From: a bacterium
GTDB taxonomy: Bacteria; Verrucomicrobiota; Kiritimatiellia; RFP12; UBA1067
DNA length: 56,877 nucleotides
Direction of reading: 5' to 3'
Assembly (NCBI GenBank): GCA_030537465.1
Contig: JAUNMP010000006.1
Coordinates: 1 to 56,877 of the forward strand
The position numbers and the translations under genes were made by a program. Below, piece after piece: positions 8,848-17,267 of the stretch (positions are counted from its first letter, which is position 1; each line of letters starts with the position of its first letter). Under the pieces are notes generated by a model, which had not been told where the DNA came from, ran no database searches, and worked only from the letters and a program-made list of their open reading frames with translations.

Positions 8848-11372
8848 ATTTTCCGTTTGGAAAATCTCGATTGATGTGCGGGGGGCTCATGATGGGCTCC
8901 CTGCTGACTTCTGTTCTGTGGGCGGACCCGATGGTGCCATCCGTCCCGTTGGCGCACGCACCCGTCGAGCGCCTGGATGTTCAGCTCTGGGAGCTGTCGG
9001 CGCCTGCAAAGGGGGAGACGAACCTTGCGCAGACGAATCTTGCGCAGACCACTGATGGACTCTTTCTGGGAGGAGAAGGCAAGTACGGCCCTCGACATGG
9101 CGTTGAAATCAAGAATGCCATTCCCGTCGTTGCCGGAAGCCGGTGTGAAATCGCATTCGAAGGTCGCGTGGCAGATGTCGCCAATACCTTCGTCGTCTAT
9201 GTGCAGACCCTGGATGCATCAGGGCGGAATCAGTCTGACATGGTCGGTGCGCCGACCAGTTGGTCGCATTCACCCTATACACATGCCTTCTACCAACTGG
9301 CGATCAAGCTCGACAGGAAAGACGTCTGGCAGCGCAAAGTCCTTCCTCTTATCGTGCCGGACGGGGTGTCTGCACTTCGGGTGACCGTGGCGCCCTGGCG
9401 TGGGACGGGTGTCTTCTGTCGGGCGATCGACGTGAAGATGAAACATGGACCTTCGCGGCAGGCAGTGGTCTTTGACCATCTAGAGGTCGGGAGCGACGGT
9501 ACCCGAACCTTTACGAGCACGAAGAACGATCTGCGATTGACCGTGTGCTCGGTGGTACAGCCCGGGGGAGTGGTGGATTTCTCCGCCACGGTCGCGGATA
9601 GCGCGCAGCCGCCCCGTCCGCGCGCGCTGCGGCTGCAGGTCACGGCGCCGAAGGCTCTGGAAGGCTGGATGTGGCATCGTAATTGGCGGATAGACGAGCG
9701 TCTCTCAGAGGTATCCGTCCTGCGTGACGAACAGGTTGTCGGAGGCCATCCCGTGAGCCGCTATCCGTTCACGGCGGTCTCGAAGGAGGGCGAAGGGTTT
9801 GCGTTCGGCATGCCCGTCGACGAGGTTGCCTATGAAAGCCGTGTCGTGGGGACAAACGGCATTTCCAGTTCAGTGGCGATCGGACTGCTGGCCCGGCCGG
9901 CCGGCGGGACATCCGCGACCTATCGGTGGCAGCTCTTCCCATTCAAGGGGACGTGGGGCTTCCGTTCTGCCGCCCGTGCCTACTATGCATTGCACGGTGA
10001 CAAACTGCGAACGCCGGCCGCCGATGCGAAAGAGGGCACCTGGTTGTGGCCCATTTGGCCGAGCAAGGCGCCTGAACGGCCAGAGGACTTTGGCTTGACT
10101 TTCTGGGAGGCCCCGTCGACGATCGCGAAGCGTCCTCAGGAGATTGACGCCGCCCATGCGAAGGGCATCGAAGTCTATCCGTATACCGAAGCCTGGGGCA
10201 TGCGTCAGGCACTTAAGACGGACGCTGATGGTTCGCTGCCGCCCGTCGAGGAACGGCTGGCGGAACTGCAATCCTGGGCGAAGACCAATGAATCGGGAAA
10301 GGTTTGGTTCGATGCACCGCGGAATATCGCCGCGCAGGCCGCACTGAATTCGCTGCCAATCAAGCCAGACGGCGAACACCCCTTTGTCGTGGACCGCTGG
10401 GATCACTGGACGCACTGGTGGCGGACGAATTCCGATCCGCGTCTCGCGCCGCCAAACCGCGCGTCGCTCTGCTGGGACTACACGATTGGCCTGGACCTCG
10501 ACAGCGTGGACGGCGTCTACCTGGACAGCGTCTCGTATGGCTTCTCCGTCAACTTCCGCAACGTGCGCCCTGACCATCTGGCGGTAATGGACGAACCGCT
10601 CGTCTACGATCCCGAGACAGCACAGCCCTGCGCGGATGGCATGCAGCATCAGGTGGCGTTCGTGCGCTGGATAGCAGATCGACTCCACGCGAAGAAGAAG
10701 CGTGTCTTCGGCAACGTCTTCGCGATCGCCCACCGCTTCCATGCGACGACGATCGACATCTTCGGCAGCGAGGTTGGTGGCTGGGGCAAGCCGGAAGGCG
10801 AGACGCGCTTCCAGGAGACGCGAAGCGACGTCGAGGCGGGCGAGAAACGTTTCTACGCCTATCATCGTCCGGTGACGGACTTGCTGCAGGAAGGTTTCTA
10901 CGAGCACATCACGCCCGAGTTTTCCGCAATGGCGATGACGAACTATGTCGCCCGTCAGCTCTTCTATGGATTCTATCCCGGTGTCAGCACGATTGGCGGA
11001 GAGGAGAAGCCCGGCTACGCGAACTGGAGGCGCTACTTTGATTCGACGCGGCGTTGCGAGCGCGACCGAGACCTCTTCAAGGCCGCGGTACCGCTGATTC
11101 GCCGTCTGAACAAGGCTGGCTGGCAACCCGAGACGGGCGTCCGAAGTTTGGACGCACGCGTCTGGGTCGAACGCTTTGGGGAACCCGGGAAAGTGTGCCT
11201 GATCACTGTCCGGAACATGTCGAAGGATTCCGTGGAAACGGTCCTGTCGGCTGAGTTCCCCTGCGCGGGAATGGACCCTCAGTGGATGGGGAGTCCGATT
11301 CCGTCCAGGATCAGCACCGGCTGGCAGATGATCCTCAAACCATGGCAGACGGCCGTCTATGAGTTGAAATGA
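8844..11372 (+). CDS. secreted TIM-barrel glycoside hydrolase-like protein, family unassigned
   Basis: An 842-residue exported protein. A signal peptide (LMMGSLLTSVLWADP) is followed by a beta-rich region of about 350 residues, possibly carbohydrate binding (KIAFEGRVA-type strands and an RQLFPF-like edge), then a TIM-barrel-like domain from about residue 390. Barrel landmarks are GTWLWPIWPSK, AHAKGIEVYPYTEAWG, LDLDSVDGVYLDSVSYG and GNVFAIAHRFHATTIDIFGSE. The acidic residues in DGVYLDS and IFGSE sit where GH13/GH27/GH101-like barrels keep catalytic Asp/Glu, but I cannot name the family. A short C-terminal beta domain closes the chain. A 15-bp tandem duplication at 9017-9046 encodes TNLAQ twice. 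The start overlaps the BI-1 stop, with GGAAAG upstream. Confidence 0.55.
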   Translation: MNFPFGKSRLMCGGLMMGSLLTSVLWADPMVPSVPLAHAPVERLDVQLWELSAPAKGETNLAQTNLAQTTDGLFLGGEGKYGPRHGVEIKNAIPVVAGSRCEIAFEGRVADVANTFVVYVQTLDASGRNQSDMVGAPTSWSHSPYTHAFYQLAIKLDRKDVWQRKVLPLIVPDGVSALRVTVAPWRGTGVFCRAIDVKMKHGPSRQAVVFDHLEVGSDGTRTFTSTKNDLRLTVCSVVQPGGVVDFSATVADSAQPPRPRALRLQVTAPKALEGWMWHRNWRIDERLSEVSVLRDEQVVGGHPVSRYPFTAVSKEGEGFAFGMPVDEVAYESRVVGTNGISSSVAIGLLARPAGGTSATYRWQLFPFKGTWGFRSAARAYYALHGDKLRTPAADAKEGTWLWPIWPSKAPERPEDFGLTFWEAPSTIAKRPQEIDAAHAKGIEVYPYTEAWGMRQALKTDADGSLPPVEERLAELQSWAKTNESGKVWFDAPRNIAAQAALNSLPIKPDGEHPFVVDRWDHWTHWWRTNSDPRLAPPNRASLCWDYTIGLDLDSVDGVYLDSVSYGFSVNFRNVRPDHLAVMDEPLVYDPETAQPCADGMQHQVAFVRWIADRLHAKKKRVFGNVFAIAHRFHATTIDIFGSEVGGWGKPEGETRFQETRSDVEAGEKRFYAYHRPVTDLLQEGFYEHITPEFSAMAMTNYVARQLFYGFYPGVSTIGGEEKPGYANWRRYFDSTRRCERDRDLFKAAVPLIRRLNKAGWQPETGVRSLDARVWVERFGEPGKVCLITVRNMSKDSVETVLSAEFPCAGMDPQWMGSPIPSRISTGWQMILKPWQTAVYELK

Positions 11373-11410
11373 GCGCGTGCAGTCAAATCATTGACCAAAG
11401 AGGACTTAGG

Positions 11411-13393
11411 ATGAAACGATTGATGCTGGCGTTTGCGGGATTGTCCGCGATGGCGCTGTTTGGCGCCCATGACAAGACGTTCCTGCAGTCGGGACGTCTG
11501 GAGCTGGGGGCCAACTACTGGGCGAGCGCGAACGCGACGAAGATGTGGCGCGAATGGAAGCCGGAGGAAATCGAGAAGGATTTCCTGCGCCTCAAGGAAT
11601 ACGGGATGACGACGCTGCGCGTCTTCCCGACCTGGAGCGATTTCCAGCCCATCGTCGAAGTGCATGCGAACAGTGCTGGCTGGAACAAGTCGAAGGACAC
11701 GCGGATGACGCTCGACGAGCTGCGGCGTCCCGATACGCCGGCGGGCTATGCGGGGGTCGACGAGACGATGCTCCAACGCTTTGAGGCGTTCTGCGACCTC
11801 GCGGAAAAGCACGGCATGAAGCTCGTCGTCGCCATCATGACGGGGCAGATGACATTCCGGAACTTCATTCCGCCGGCCTTGGAGAACCGCGATCCCTACA
11901 CCGATCCCTACGCCCTTGCCTGGGAGGGGCGCTTCATCGAATGTTTCGTCAACCGCATGAAGGGCAAAAAGGCGATCGTCGCCTGGGAGTCCGGCAATGA
12001 GTCGCGCGTCCTGGCGCAGGCTGAAAGCAAGGAGCAGGGCGAGTGGTGGCTGCGCTACATCCACTCCGTCATCCGCGTGGCGGATCCGACGCGGCCCGTG
12101 ATCAGCGTGGACGGTTTCGAGATCGCCGGCGGCCCCTGGCAGGTTCGCGAGAACGCCCATCTGAGCGACTATGTGCCGCATCACCTCTATGCGCTCTGGC
12201 GCCGGGACAATCCAGACCGGTTCGACGGCATTCGCAATCTCTATTTCGCCGCGGCCGGCGTGAAGGGCCTCGAAGACATCTCCGGCAAGCCGTCCTTCCT
12301 CGAGGAACACGGCGCGCGCCGTGCCGAACAGGTTAGTCGGGCACGGCTCGCGAAGTACATGCGTCCAATGCTCTGGAACCTCTGGGCGGCGGACGGAAAG
12401 GCGATGCTCTGGTGGTGTGCCTTCGACCAGACGGGCTTCGAGTTCGCGCCCTACGACTGGCACGAGCCGTGTCTTGAACTCGGCATCATGAAGGGTGACC
12501 GCACGCCGTATCCGGCCGCCGAGGCGATGAAGAAGTTCGCGGCGTTTCAGAAGAAGCTGGACTTCGCGCTGCCGCGGGCGCGTCCGGATGCCGTCGTCTT
12601 CACCCAGGACACCCAAGTGGAACAGCAGGTTCATTCCTGCTATGTGCTGGCGCGCCAGGCCGGCATCATGCCGAAGTTCGCGAATCCGGCCGACCCGATT
12701 CCAGATGCTTCCTGCTACTTCCTGCCGTGTGCCGTCGGTCGGGCCCATCTGACGACGCACAACTGGGAGATCCTGAAGGCGAAGGTCCGCGACGGCGCGA
12801 CGCTGTACATCTCCTGGGCGGACACGTTCCTGTCGGATCTGGACGAAGTCTGCGGCATGGAGCTCGACTATCGCGAAAAGACGAGCCAGAAGCTGGATCT
12901 CACGTTCAACGTCCCCGGACAGGAGTCGTTCAAATACACGGCGACGATGAGTCCGCGCTACCACTTCATCACCCAGGGAGCCGAAGTGCTGGCGACGAAC
13001 GCGAACGGCGAACCGTTCTTCTTCCGGAACACATACGGGAAGGGCACGGTCTACACGATGGGCTTCCCTGTCGAACGCATGGCCTATTCCTCGGTCGGCG
13101 GCTATGCGGGCACGGCGCATCGCATCTGGCAGATGGTCTGTCCTGTGACGCGCTTGGTCGAGTCCGGCTCCAGTGTGGTCAACGCCTCCGAGCACTGGTT
13201 TTCCGAAACGGATTGCGCGGTTGTCGTCGTCAACAATTCGCCCGAGGCCTATGCCGGCACGCCGAAAATCAAGGACGGCTGGATGGTCGCGACGGCACTG
13301 ACAGATGACGAGACGGACGTCTCCTGGACGAACGGCCAGCTGAAGCTCGGTCCGAACGCCGCCGTGCTCCTCCGCTGCCGTCGGGCTCCGTAA
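11411..13393 (+). CDS. secreted GH5-like glycoside hydrolase with GATase1-like domain
   Basis: A 660-residue exported enzyme. The ATG at 11411 is followed by a signal peptide (MKRLMLAFAGLSAMALFGA), with AAAGAGGA 6 nt upstream. The N-terminal TIM barrel (about residues 30-390) resembles GH5 beta-mannanase/cellulase-like proteins: GANYW, YGMTTLRVFPTW, the acid/base motif AWESGNES, and a nucleophile candidate in PSFLEEHG. The rest (about 395-660) resembles the class-I glutamine-amidotransferase-like plus beta-sandwich tail of GH42-type beta-galactosidases (VEQQVHSCYVLARQAG, GKGTVYTMGFPVERM). A beta-linked hexose polymer is the likely substrate; specificity cannot be read. It is probably in one transcription unit with the flanking hydrolase and oxidoreductase. 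Confidence 0.7.
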   Translation: MKRLMLAFAGLSAMALFGAHDKTFLQSGRLELGANYWASANATKMWREWKPEEIEKDFLRLKEYGMTTLRVFPTWSDFQPIVEVHANSAGWNKSKDTRMTLDELRRPDTPAGYAGVDETMLQRFEAFCDLAEKHGMKLVVAIMTGQMTFRNFIPPALENRDPYTDPYALAWEGRFIECFVNRMKGKKAIVAWESGNESRVLAQAESKEQGEWWLRYIHSVIRVADPTRPVISVDGFEIAGGPWQVRENAHLSDYVPHHLYALWRRDNPDRFDGIRNLYFAAAGVKGLEDISGKPSFLEEHGARRAEQVSRARLAKYMRPMLWNLWAADGKAMLWWCAFDQTGFEFAPYDWHEPCLELGIMKGDRTPYPAAEAMKKFAAFQKKLDFALPRARPDAVVFTQDTQVEQQVHSCYVLARQAGIMPKFANPADPIPDASCYFLPCAVGRAHLTTHNWEILKAKVRDGATLYISWADTFLSDLDEVCGMELDYREKTSQKLDLTFNVPGQESFKYTATMSPRYHFITQGAEVLATNANGEPFFFRNTYGKGTVYTMGFPVERMAYSSVGGYAGTAHRIWQMVCPVTRLVESGSSVVNASEHWFSETDCAVVVVNNSPEAYAGTPKIKDGWMVATALTDDETDVSWTNGQLKLGPNAAVLLRCRRAP

Positions 13394-13422
13394 CCCCAAT
13401 AACTGCTGGAGAGAGGTTGACG

Positions 13423-14634
13423 ATGATGAATCTGACACGACGTGCATTCTTTGGTGGAAGCCTGGCGGCGGGGATGACGGCATTCGCCGACGGGGCGGCG
13501 TCTCCGCAACTTGAGAAGATCGACGGGTTCGACGAGAACGTCGGACTGCCGACCATCGGGCATTGGCAGCCGTTTTCCGACAAGAAGGTGCGCATCGGCA
13601 TCGCCGGCAACGGCGTCTGCAGCTTCGGCAAGGTCTTCATCTTCCAGACGCATCCCAACGCCGAGGTCGTTGCGGTGGCCGAGGTCGATCCGGAGCGGCG
13701 GGCGGATCTTCAGGCGGCGACGAAGGCGAAACGCGCCTATGCGAGCTGCGAGGAGATGATCGACGAAGACAAGGAACTGGATGCCATCTTCATTGCGACG
13801 GATGCGCCGAGCCATGCGGCCTTGGCCATCCGTGCGCTCAAGCGCGGACTTCACGTCGCCTCGTGCGTGCCTGCGATCTTTGGAATCGACCAGCTGGAAC
13901 TTGCGGAGGAACTGTTTTCGCTCGTCAAGTCGACGGGGCTCGTCTATGCCCTGTTTGAGACGTCGGCATTCCGCGAACAGGCGATTGCGATCCGTGAGCT
14001 GTACCGTGCCGGCGCGCTGGGTGAGATCGCCTATGCCGAAGGCGAGTACTATCATGAAATCCATGCGGAGCGTCCGCTGGGATCGTACAAGGGCTGGCGG
14101 GACGGTCTGCCGCCGATGTACTACCCGACGCATGCCGCCGCCTACTACACGTGCACGACGATGAAACGGTTGACGGAAGTCTCCTGTTTCGGCACGCCGA
14201 GCGAGTTGGCGCCGTTCAAGGATGCCGCGAATGTCTACAAAAATCCGTTTGGCACCGAGACCGCGCTCATGCGCACCGAAACTGGTGGTTCGCTGCGAGT
14301 GAGCGTCTCCTGGACGCTGCCGTTCTACCGCGGCGAACTGGGTCGCGTCTGGGGCACGAAGGGGAACTTCCGGACGCGCTTCTACGGGGACAAGCGGCTG
14401 GCGAAGGGCGTCGAGACGCGTCCGTTCGCCTTTCCGAAGGCTTTCGGGAACCGCAACTACCATGGGGGCAGCCACGGCTATCTCACGGACGATTTCCTGC
14501 GGGCGATTCTGCTCAAGCGTCGTCCGATCGTCGATGTTTCGCTGGGACTCAACACGACGCTCTGCGGCGTCCTCGCCCACAAGTCGGCCCTCCGCGGTGG
14601 CGAGTTGCTGAAGATCCCGCAGTACGAGCTATGA
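13423..14634 (+). CDS. Tat-exported Gfo/Idh/MocA oxidoreductase, GH109-like
   Basis: A 403-residue NAD(P)-dependent oxidoreductase-fold protein. ATG 13423 lies 6 nt after GAGAGG (ATG 13426 is equally possible). A twin-arginine signal (LTRRAFFGG, then AAGMTAFA) marks export as a folded, cofactor-loaded protein. The Rossmann part begins VRIGIAGNGVCSFGKVF near residue 57. The usual EKP motif is replaced by ASCVPAI, as in GH109 alpha-N-acetylgalactosaminidases, which use NAD in a redox-neutral hydrolysis. The second domain contains EGEYYHE and MYYPTHAAAYY, candidate Tyr/His active-site segments. GH109-like glycosidase activity is an inference; a plain dehydrogenase remains possible. Its end overlaps the convergent regulator gene by 6 bp. 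Confidence 0.7.
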   Translation: MMNLTRRAFFGGSLAAGMTAFADGAASPQLEKIDGFDENVGLPTIGHWQPFSDKKVRIGIAGNGVCSFGKVFIFQTHPNAEVVAVAEVDPERRADLQAATKAKRAYASCEEMIDEDKELDAIFIATDAPSHAALAIRALKRGLHVASCVPAIFGIDQLELAEELFSLVKSTGLVYALFETSAFREQAIAIRELYRAGALGEIAYAEGEYYHEIHAERPLGSYKGWRDGLPPMYYPTHAAAYYTCTTMKRLTEVSCFGTPSELAPFKDAANVYKNPFGTETALMRTETGGSLRVSVSWTLPFYRGELGRVWGTKGNFRTRFYGDKRLAKGVETRPFAFPKAFGNRNYHGGSHGYLTDDFLRAILLKRRPIVDVSLGLNTTLCGVLAHKSALRGGELLKIPQYEL

Positions 14635-15741
14635 TGCCGTGGGGGTGGATGTACGGTATTCGCCCATTGTCACACCAAAGGTGCGTTTGAAGAGGCGGGA
14701 CAGGAAGTTCTGCGATGTGTAGCCGACCTGGATGGTGATGCTGGAAATCGGAAGCGCTGGATTGGCGAGAAGCCGTTTTACTTCCGCCAGGCGGACAGCG
14801 TGGATCTCATCGAGTATGGAATGCCCGACGGCGGCGCGAAAGGATGTCTCGATCGATCGTCGGGAACCTTTCATCTGTTTCAGAACGTCTTCGGGTGTGA
14901 TCCCGGAGAAGGCGTTGCGGCGAATGAACTCGAGCGCGGCGACGAGTGAGGGGGAGTGCCCCCGTAGTATGCGAGTCGAGGCACGATGGACGACACCTTC
15001 GTCACCGTAGACAAAGGCCTGCATTCTTTTGCGCGGTTGTTCTATCAGTTCGGCGAGCGCCGAGACGGCGAGGCGGGCGCAGGCAGCGAAGTCGGGACGG
15101 ATGCTGGAGAGGGACACTTCGGCGTTCTCGCAGGCGCGCGTGTCGTCATCGACACCGAGAAGAGTGATGTCTGCCGGAATGGCAAGCCCAGCGGCGATGG
15201 CGGCAACGATGACTTTCTCCGCGAGCGCGTCATTGGCGGCAAAGAGTCCGCAGGGACGCGGGAGGGTCGTCAACCAGGTTTCGAGCAATCGACCGGGATA
15301 GACGGCAGGCGTACGTCCACAGGCGCGCAAGGCCTCCGTGAAGCCTTGGAGACGGGCTGCCGACCAGGCGAAGGGTTTGCTCGGTCCGACGAAGGCGAAG
15401 CTGTCGAGTCCAAGCCGGGTCAGCTCCTGAGCGGCCAGGCGACCTGTCGCGACGGAGTCGTGCCGCACGGAGTTCCGTAGATCCTCAGACGGGTTGAGAA
15501 ACACGCAGGGACACGGAAGCCGGTCCAGACTGACGGGGATGCCATGGGGCGGAGCGCAATAGACGAGGCAGCCGTCGGGATGCCAGGCCCGTACAATTTG
15601 TTCCGCCTTTCTCCGGTCGCGTCTGGAGCTGACGATGACGTGCAGTGCCCAGTCACGATCACGCGCGAGCCGCGCGACGTGTTCGGCAATCGACTTGAAT
15701 GCCGTGGATTCTACGTCCGTAATGAGAAGAATTGTCTGCAT
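14629..15741 (-). CDS. XylR-type AraC-family transcriptional regulator
   Basis: A 370-residue cytoplasmic regulator. Residues 1-255 form a LacI/periplasmic-binding-protein-like sugar sensor (FVGPSKPFAWSAARLQGF, GLFAANDALAEKV, DITLLGVDDD). Residues 265-365 are a double helix-turn-helix AraC domain, with the signature IQVGYTSQNFLSRLFKRTFG. The architecture is that of E. coli XylR, which activates sugar operons on ligand binding. It is divergent from the beta-propeller/GH28-like operon beginning at 15866 and separated from it by 124 bp carrying two operator-like repeats, so it probably controls that operon and itself. No Shine-Dalgarno precedes its ATG. The ligand is likely a mono- or disaccharide released by the GH28-like enzyme. 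Confidence 0.88.
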   Translation of the reverse strand: MQTILLITDVESTAFKSIAEHVARLARDRDWALHVIVSSRRDRRKAEQIVRAWHPDGCLVYCAPPHGIPVSLDRLPCPCVFLNPSEDLRNSVRHDSVATGRLAAQELTRLGLDSFAFVGPSKPFAWSAARLQGFTEALRACGRTPAVYPGRLLETWLTTLPRPCGLFAANDALAEKVIVAAIAAGLAIPADITLLGVDDDTRACENAEVSLSSIRPDFAACARLAVSALAELIEQPRKRMQAFVYGDEGVVHRASTRILRGHSPSLVAALEFIRRNAFSGITPEDVLKQMKGSRRSIETSFRAAVGHSILDEIHAVRLAEVKRLLANPALPISSITIQVGYTSQNFLSRLFKRTFGVTMGEYRTSTPTAS

Positions 15742-15772
15742 GGCGATGATTTAAAGGAGCCGTAGGGAATTC

Positions 15773-15801
15773 AGTGTAGCACGATTGGTGTCTTTGCGCA
15801 A
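15773..15801 (-). promoter_or_regulatory. promoter of the XylR-type regulator
   Basis: On the minus strand, TTGCGC (complement of 15796-15801) and TACACT (complement of 15773-15778) are 17 bp apart, with TGC directly before the -10. Transcription would start near 15766, giving a leader of about 25 nt. The -35 lies within the first operator-like repeat, suggesting autoregulation. Confidence 0.55.
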
Positions 15802-15835
15802 TCGGGTGATTGTTTTTTGCGCAATCAGGTGATTG
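15793..15835. promoter_or_regulatory. paired operator-like repeats between regulator and glycan operon
   Basis: Two 20-bp direct repeats, TTTGCGCAATCGGGTGATTG (15793-15812) and TTTGCGCAATCAGGTGATTG (15816-15835), differ at one base and are spaced 23 bp start to start, about two helical turns. Each contains an inverted repeat CAATC-N4-GATTG; the second extends to GCAATC-AGGT-GATTGC. Direct half-sites at this phasing are typical of AraC/XylR-type activators. Copy 1 covers the regulator's -35, copy 2 the -35 region of the forward promoter. Confidence 0.7.
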
Positions 15836-15859
15836 CTGGCGGGCGTTTTATGGTAGAAT
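15832..15859 (+). promoter_or_regulatory. promoter of the beta-propeller/GH28-like operon
   Basis: TAGAAT (15854-15859) preceded by TGG gives an extended -10; a poor -35 (ATTGCT, 15832-15837) overlaps operator copy 2, as expected for an activator-dependent promoter. The predicted start is at or next to 15866, the A of the ATG, so the transcript would be leaderless; no ribosome binding site is present. Confidence 0.55.
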
Positions 15860-15865
15860 GGCGGC

Positions 15866-17227
15866 ATGAAAATCCAGGCATTTATGTTGGGTGCGGCCGT
15901 GCTCGCACTCGCGGGTGCGTCAAACGCCCAGCAAATCGATTTTTCGAAGGAAAAGAAGGCGGTGGTGAAGCACTATCGCTTCGTCGGCGACCATCGCGAG
16001 GAGTCGATGTGGAGCGCACTCTATGGCGCGAAGAGCGGCAAGATCTACATCGGTCTCTGCACGCACGCCGAGGCGGCGCATTTCTACGAATTCGATCCCG
16101 CGACGGAGACGATGCGTCATATCGTCGACCTCACGAAGCTGCACGACGAGCGCGGCGAGGGCATCAACACGAACGGCAAGATCCACGTACGGATGGGCGA
16201 GGACAACGAGGGCAACGTCTATTTCGGCTCCTTGAATGAGGACACGGGGCCTGAATGCATCGACCCCTCCAGCTACAAGGGCGCGTTCTGGTATCGCTTC
16301 AACCCGAAACTCGACAAGGTCGAGGTGCTGGGGCGCATCAGTCGCCACTTTGGCCTGCTTGGCATGGTGATGGACCCCAAATACATGCGCCTGTATGGTC
16401 TTGCGGAGGACGGCCATCTCTACATGCACGATATCAAGGACAAATACACGCGCGACCTCGGCAAGGTAGACGACTGGGACATCTGCCGGACGATCTTCGC
16501 CGACGACGAGGGAAATGTGTATGGCTCCTTCCCCGTGGCGCAGATCTGGAAGTACGACGTGAAGAAGGACGAGGTGCTCGACCTTCCGAACATCCGTCTC
16601 AACATCGACAACCGCATTCCGCCGCGGACGATGTCCAAGCCGATGATCGACCGTAAGGTGATCTGGCGCGTAATCGAATGGGATCCTGTCGACAAGTGTG
16701 CCTACGGCATCATCGGCGGCAACTCGATGCTGTTCCGCTACGACGTCCACGACGGTCCGGAAGGACGCCTCGACTACATCATCCCGCTCTGTGCACCGCA
16801 GTACTGGAATGCGAAGAGTCTTCAGCAGGTTCCGTTCGCCACGTTGGCCCTGACGATTTCAACCGACCACCGCATCTACTTCGCACCGACGGCGAGTGGC
16901 TCCTTCGACTACGTGGGGACCTCCTGGGACGTACATGACGAAGAGGCGTTCCAGGCGAAACTTGCGGGCGGCTACTTCCCGCCGGTTTCCTACCTGATGC
17001 GCTATGATCTCCAGAAGAAGCAACGCGAGCCGCTTGGACTGATGGTCACAGAGGCGGGCAATCTCTGCTTCGGTCTCGGCGGTGCCTGCACGGGACAGAA
17101 GGATGGTCGGATCTACTTTGTCGGCGCCATCGAGGAGAAGGACGAGAAGGCGGTTGTCGGCAAGGTGTCCCGCCGCTGGCCGTTCTCCATGGGCCTCGTC
17201 GCGTACGATCCGGCGAAAGAGAAGTGA
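15866..17227 (+). CDS. secreted beta-propeller protein
   Basis: A 453-residue periplasmic or secreted protein. The signal peptide (MKIQAFMLGAAVLALAGASNAQQ) has a good SNA-Q cleavage site. The mature chain shows repeated four-strand blades, such as SGKIYIGLCTHAEAAHFYEF, EDNEGNVYFGSL, PKYMRLYGLAEDGHLYMHD, ADDEGNVYGSF and KDGRIYFVGAIEE. This indicates a six- to eight-bladed propeller of the NHL/SMP-30/YVTN class. No catalytic motif is recognisable; binding or processing of an oligosaccharide is a guess from context. It is the first gene of the operon controlled by the adjacent XylR-type regulator, is followed by a GH28-like gene, and has a functional cousin at 20140-21459. Confidence 0.65.
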   Translation: MKIQAFMLGAAVLALAGASNAQQIDFSKEKKAVVKHYRFVGDHREESMWSALYGAKSGKIYIGLCTHAEAAHFYEFDPATETMRHIVDLTKLHDERGEGINTNGKIHVRMGEDNEGNVYFGSLNEDTGPECIDPSSYKGAFWYRFNPKLDKVEVLGRISRHFGLLGMVMDPKYMRLYGLAEDGHLYMHDIKDKYTRDLGKVDDWDICRTIFADDEGNVYGSFPVAQIWKYDVKKDEVLDLPNIRLNIDNRIPPRTMSKPMIDRKVIWRVIEWDPVDKCAYGIIGGNSMLFRYDVHDGPEGRLDYIIPLCAPQYWNAKSLQQVPFATLALTISTDHRIYFAPTASGSFDYVGTSWDVHDEEAFQAKLAGGYFPPVSYLMRYDLQKKQREPLGLMVTEAGNLCFGLGGACTGQKDGRIYFVGAIEEKDEKAVVGKVSRRWPFSMGLVAYDPAKEK

Positions 17228-17228
17228 G

Positions 17229-17267
17229 AAAGAGGGTTGAGAAGGCTGAGAGGGTGTGAGGGTTGAG
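17229..17267 (+). repeat. degenerate AGTTGAGA-type repeat, copy A
   Basis: Units related to GGTTGAGA follow each other between the two genes (GGTTGAGA, AGGCTGAG, GGTGTGAG, GGTTGAGA). The last unit supplies GAGGG, 5 nt before ATG 17268, so it acts as the ribosome binding site. The final 13 bases, GAGGGTTGAGATG, are identical to those at 28932-28944. Confidence 0.65.

Noticed and set aside
9017..9046. 15-bp tandem duplication encoding TNLAQ twice
   Set aside because: In frame, only two copies, within a linker after the signal peptide; recorded as a minor repeat without functional meaning.
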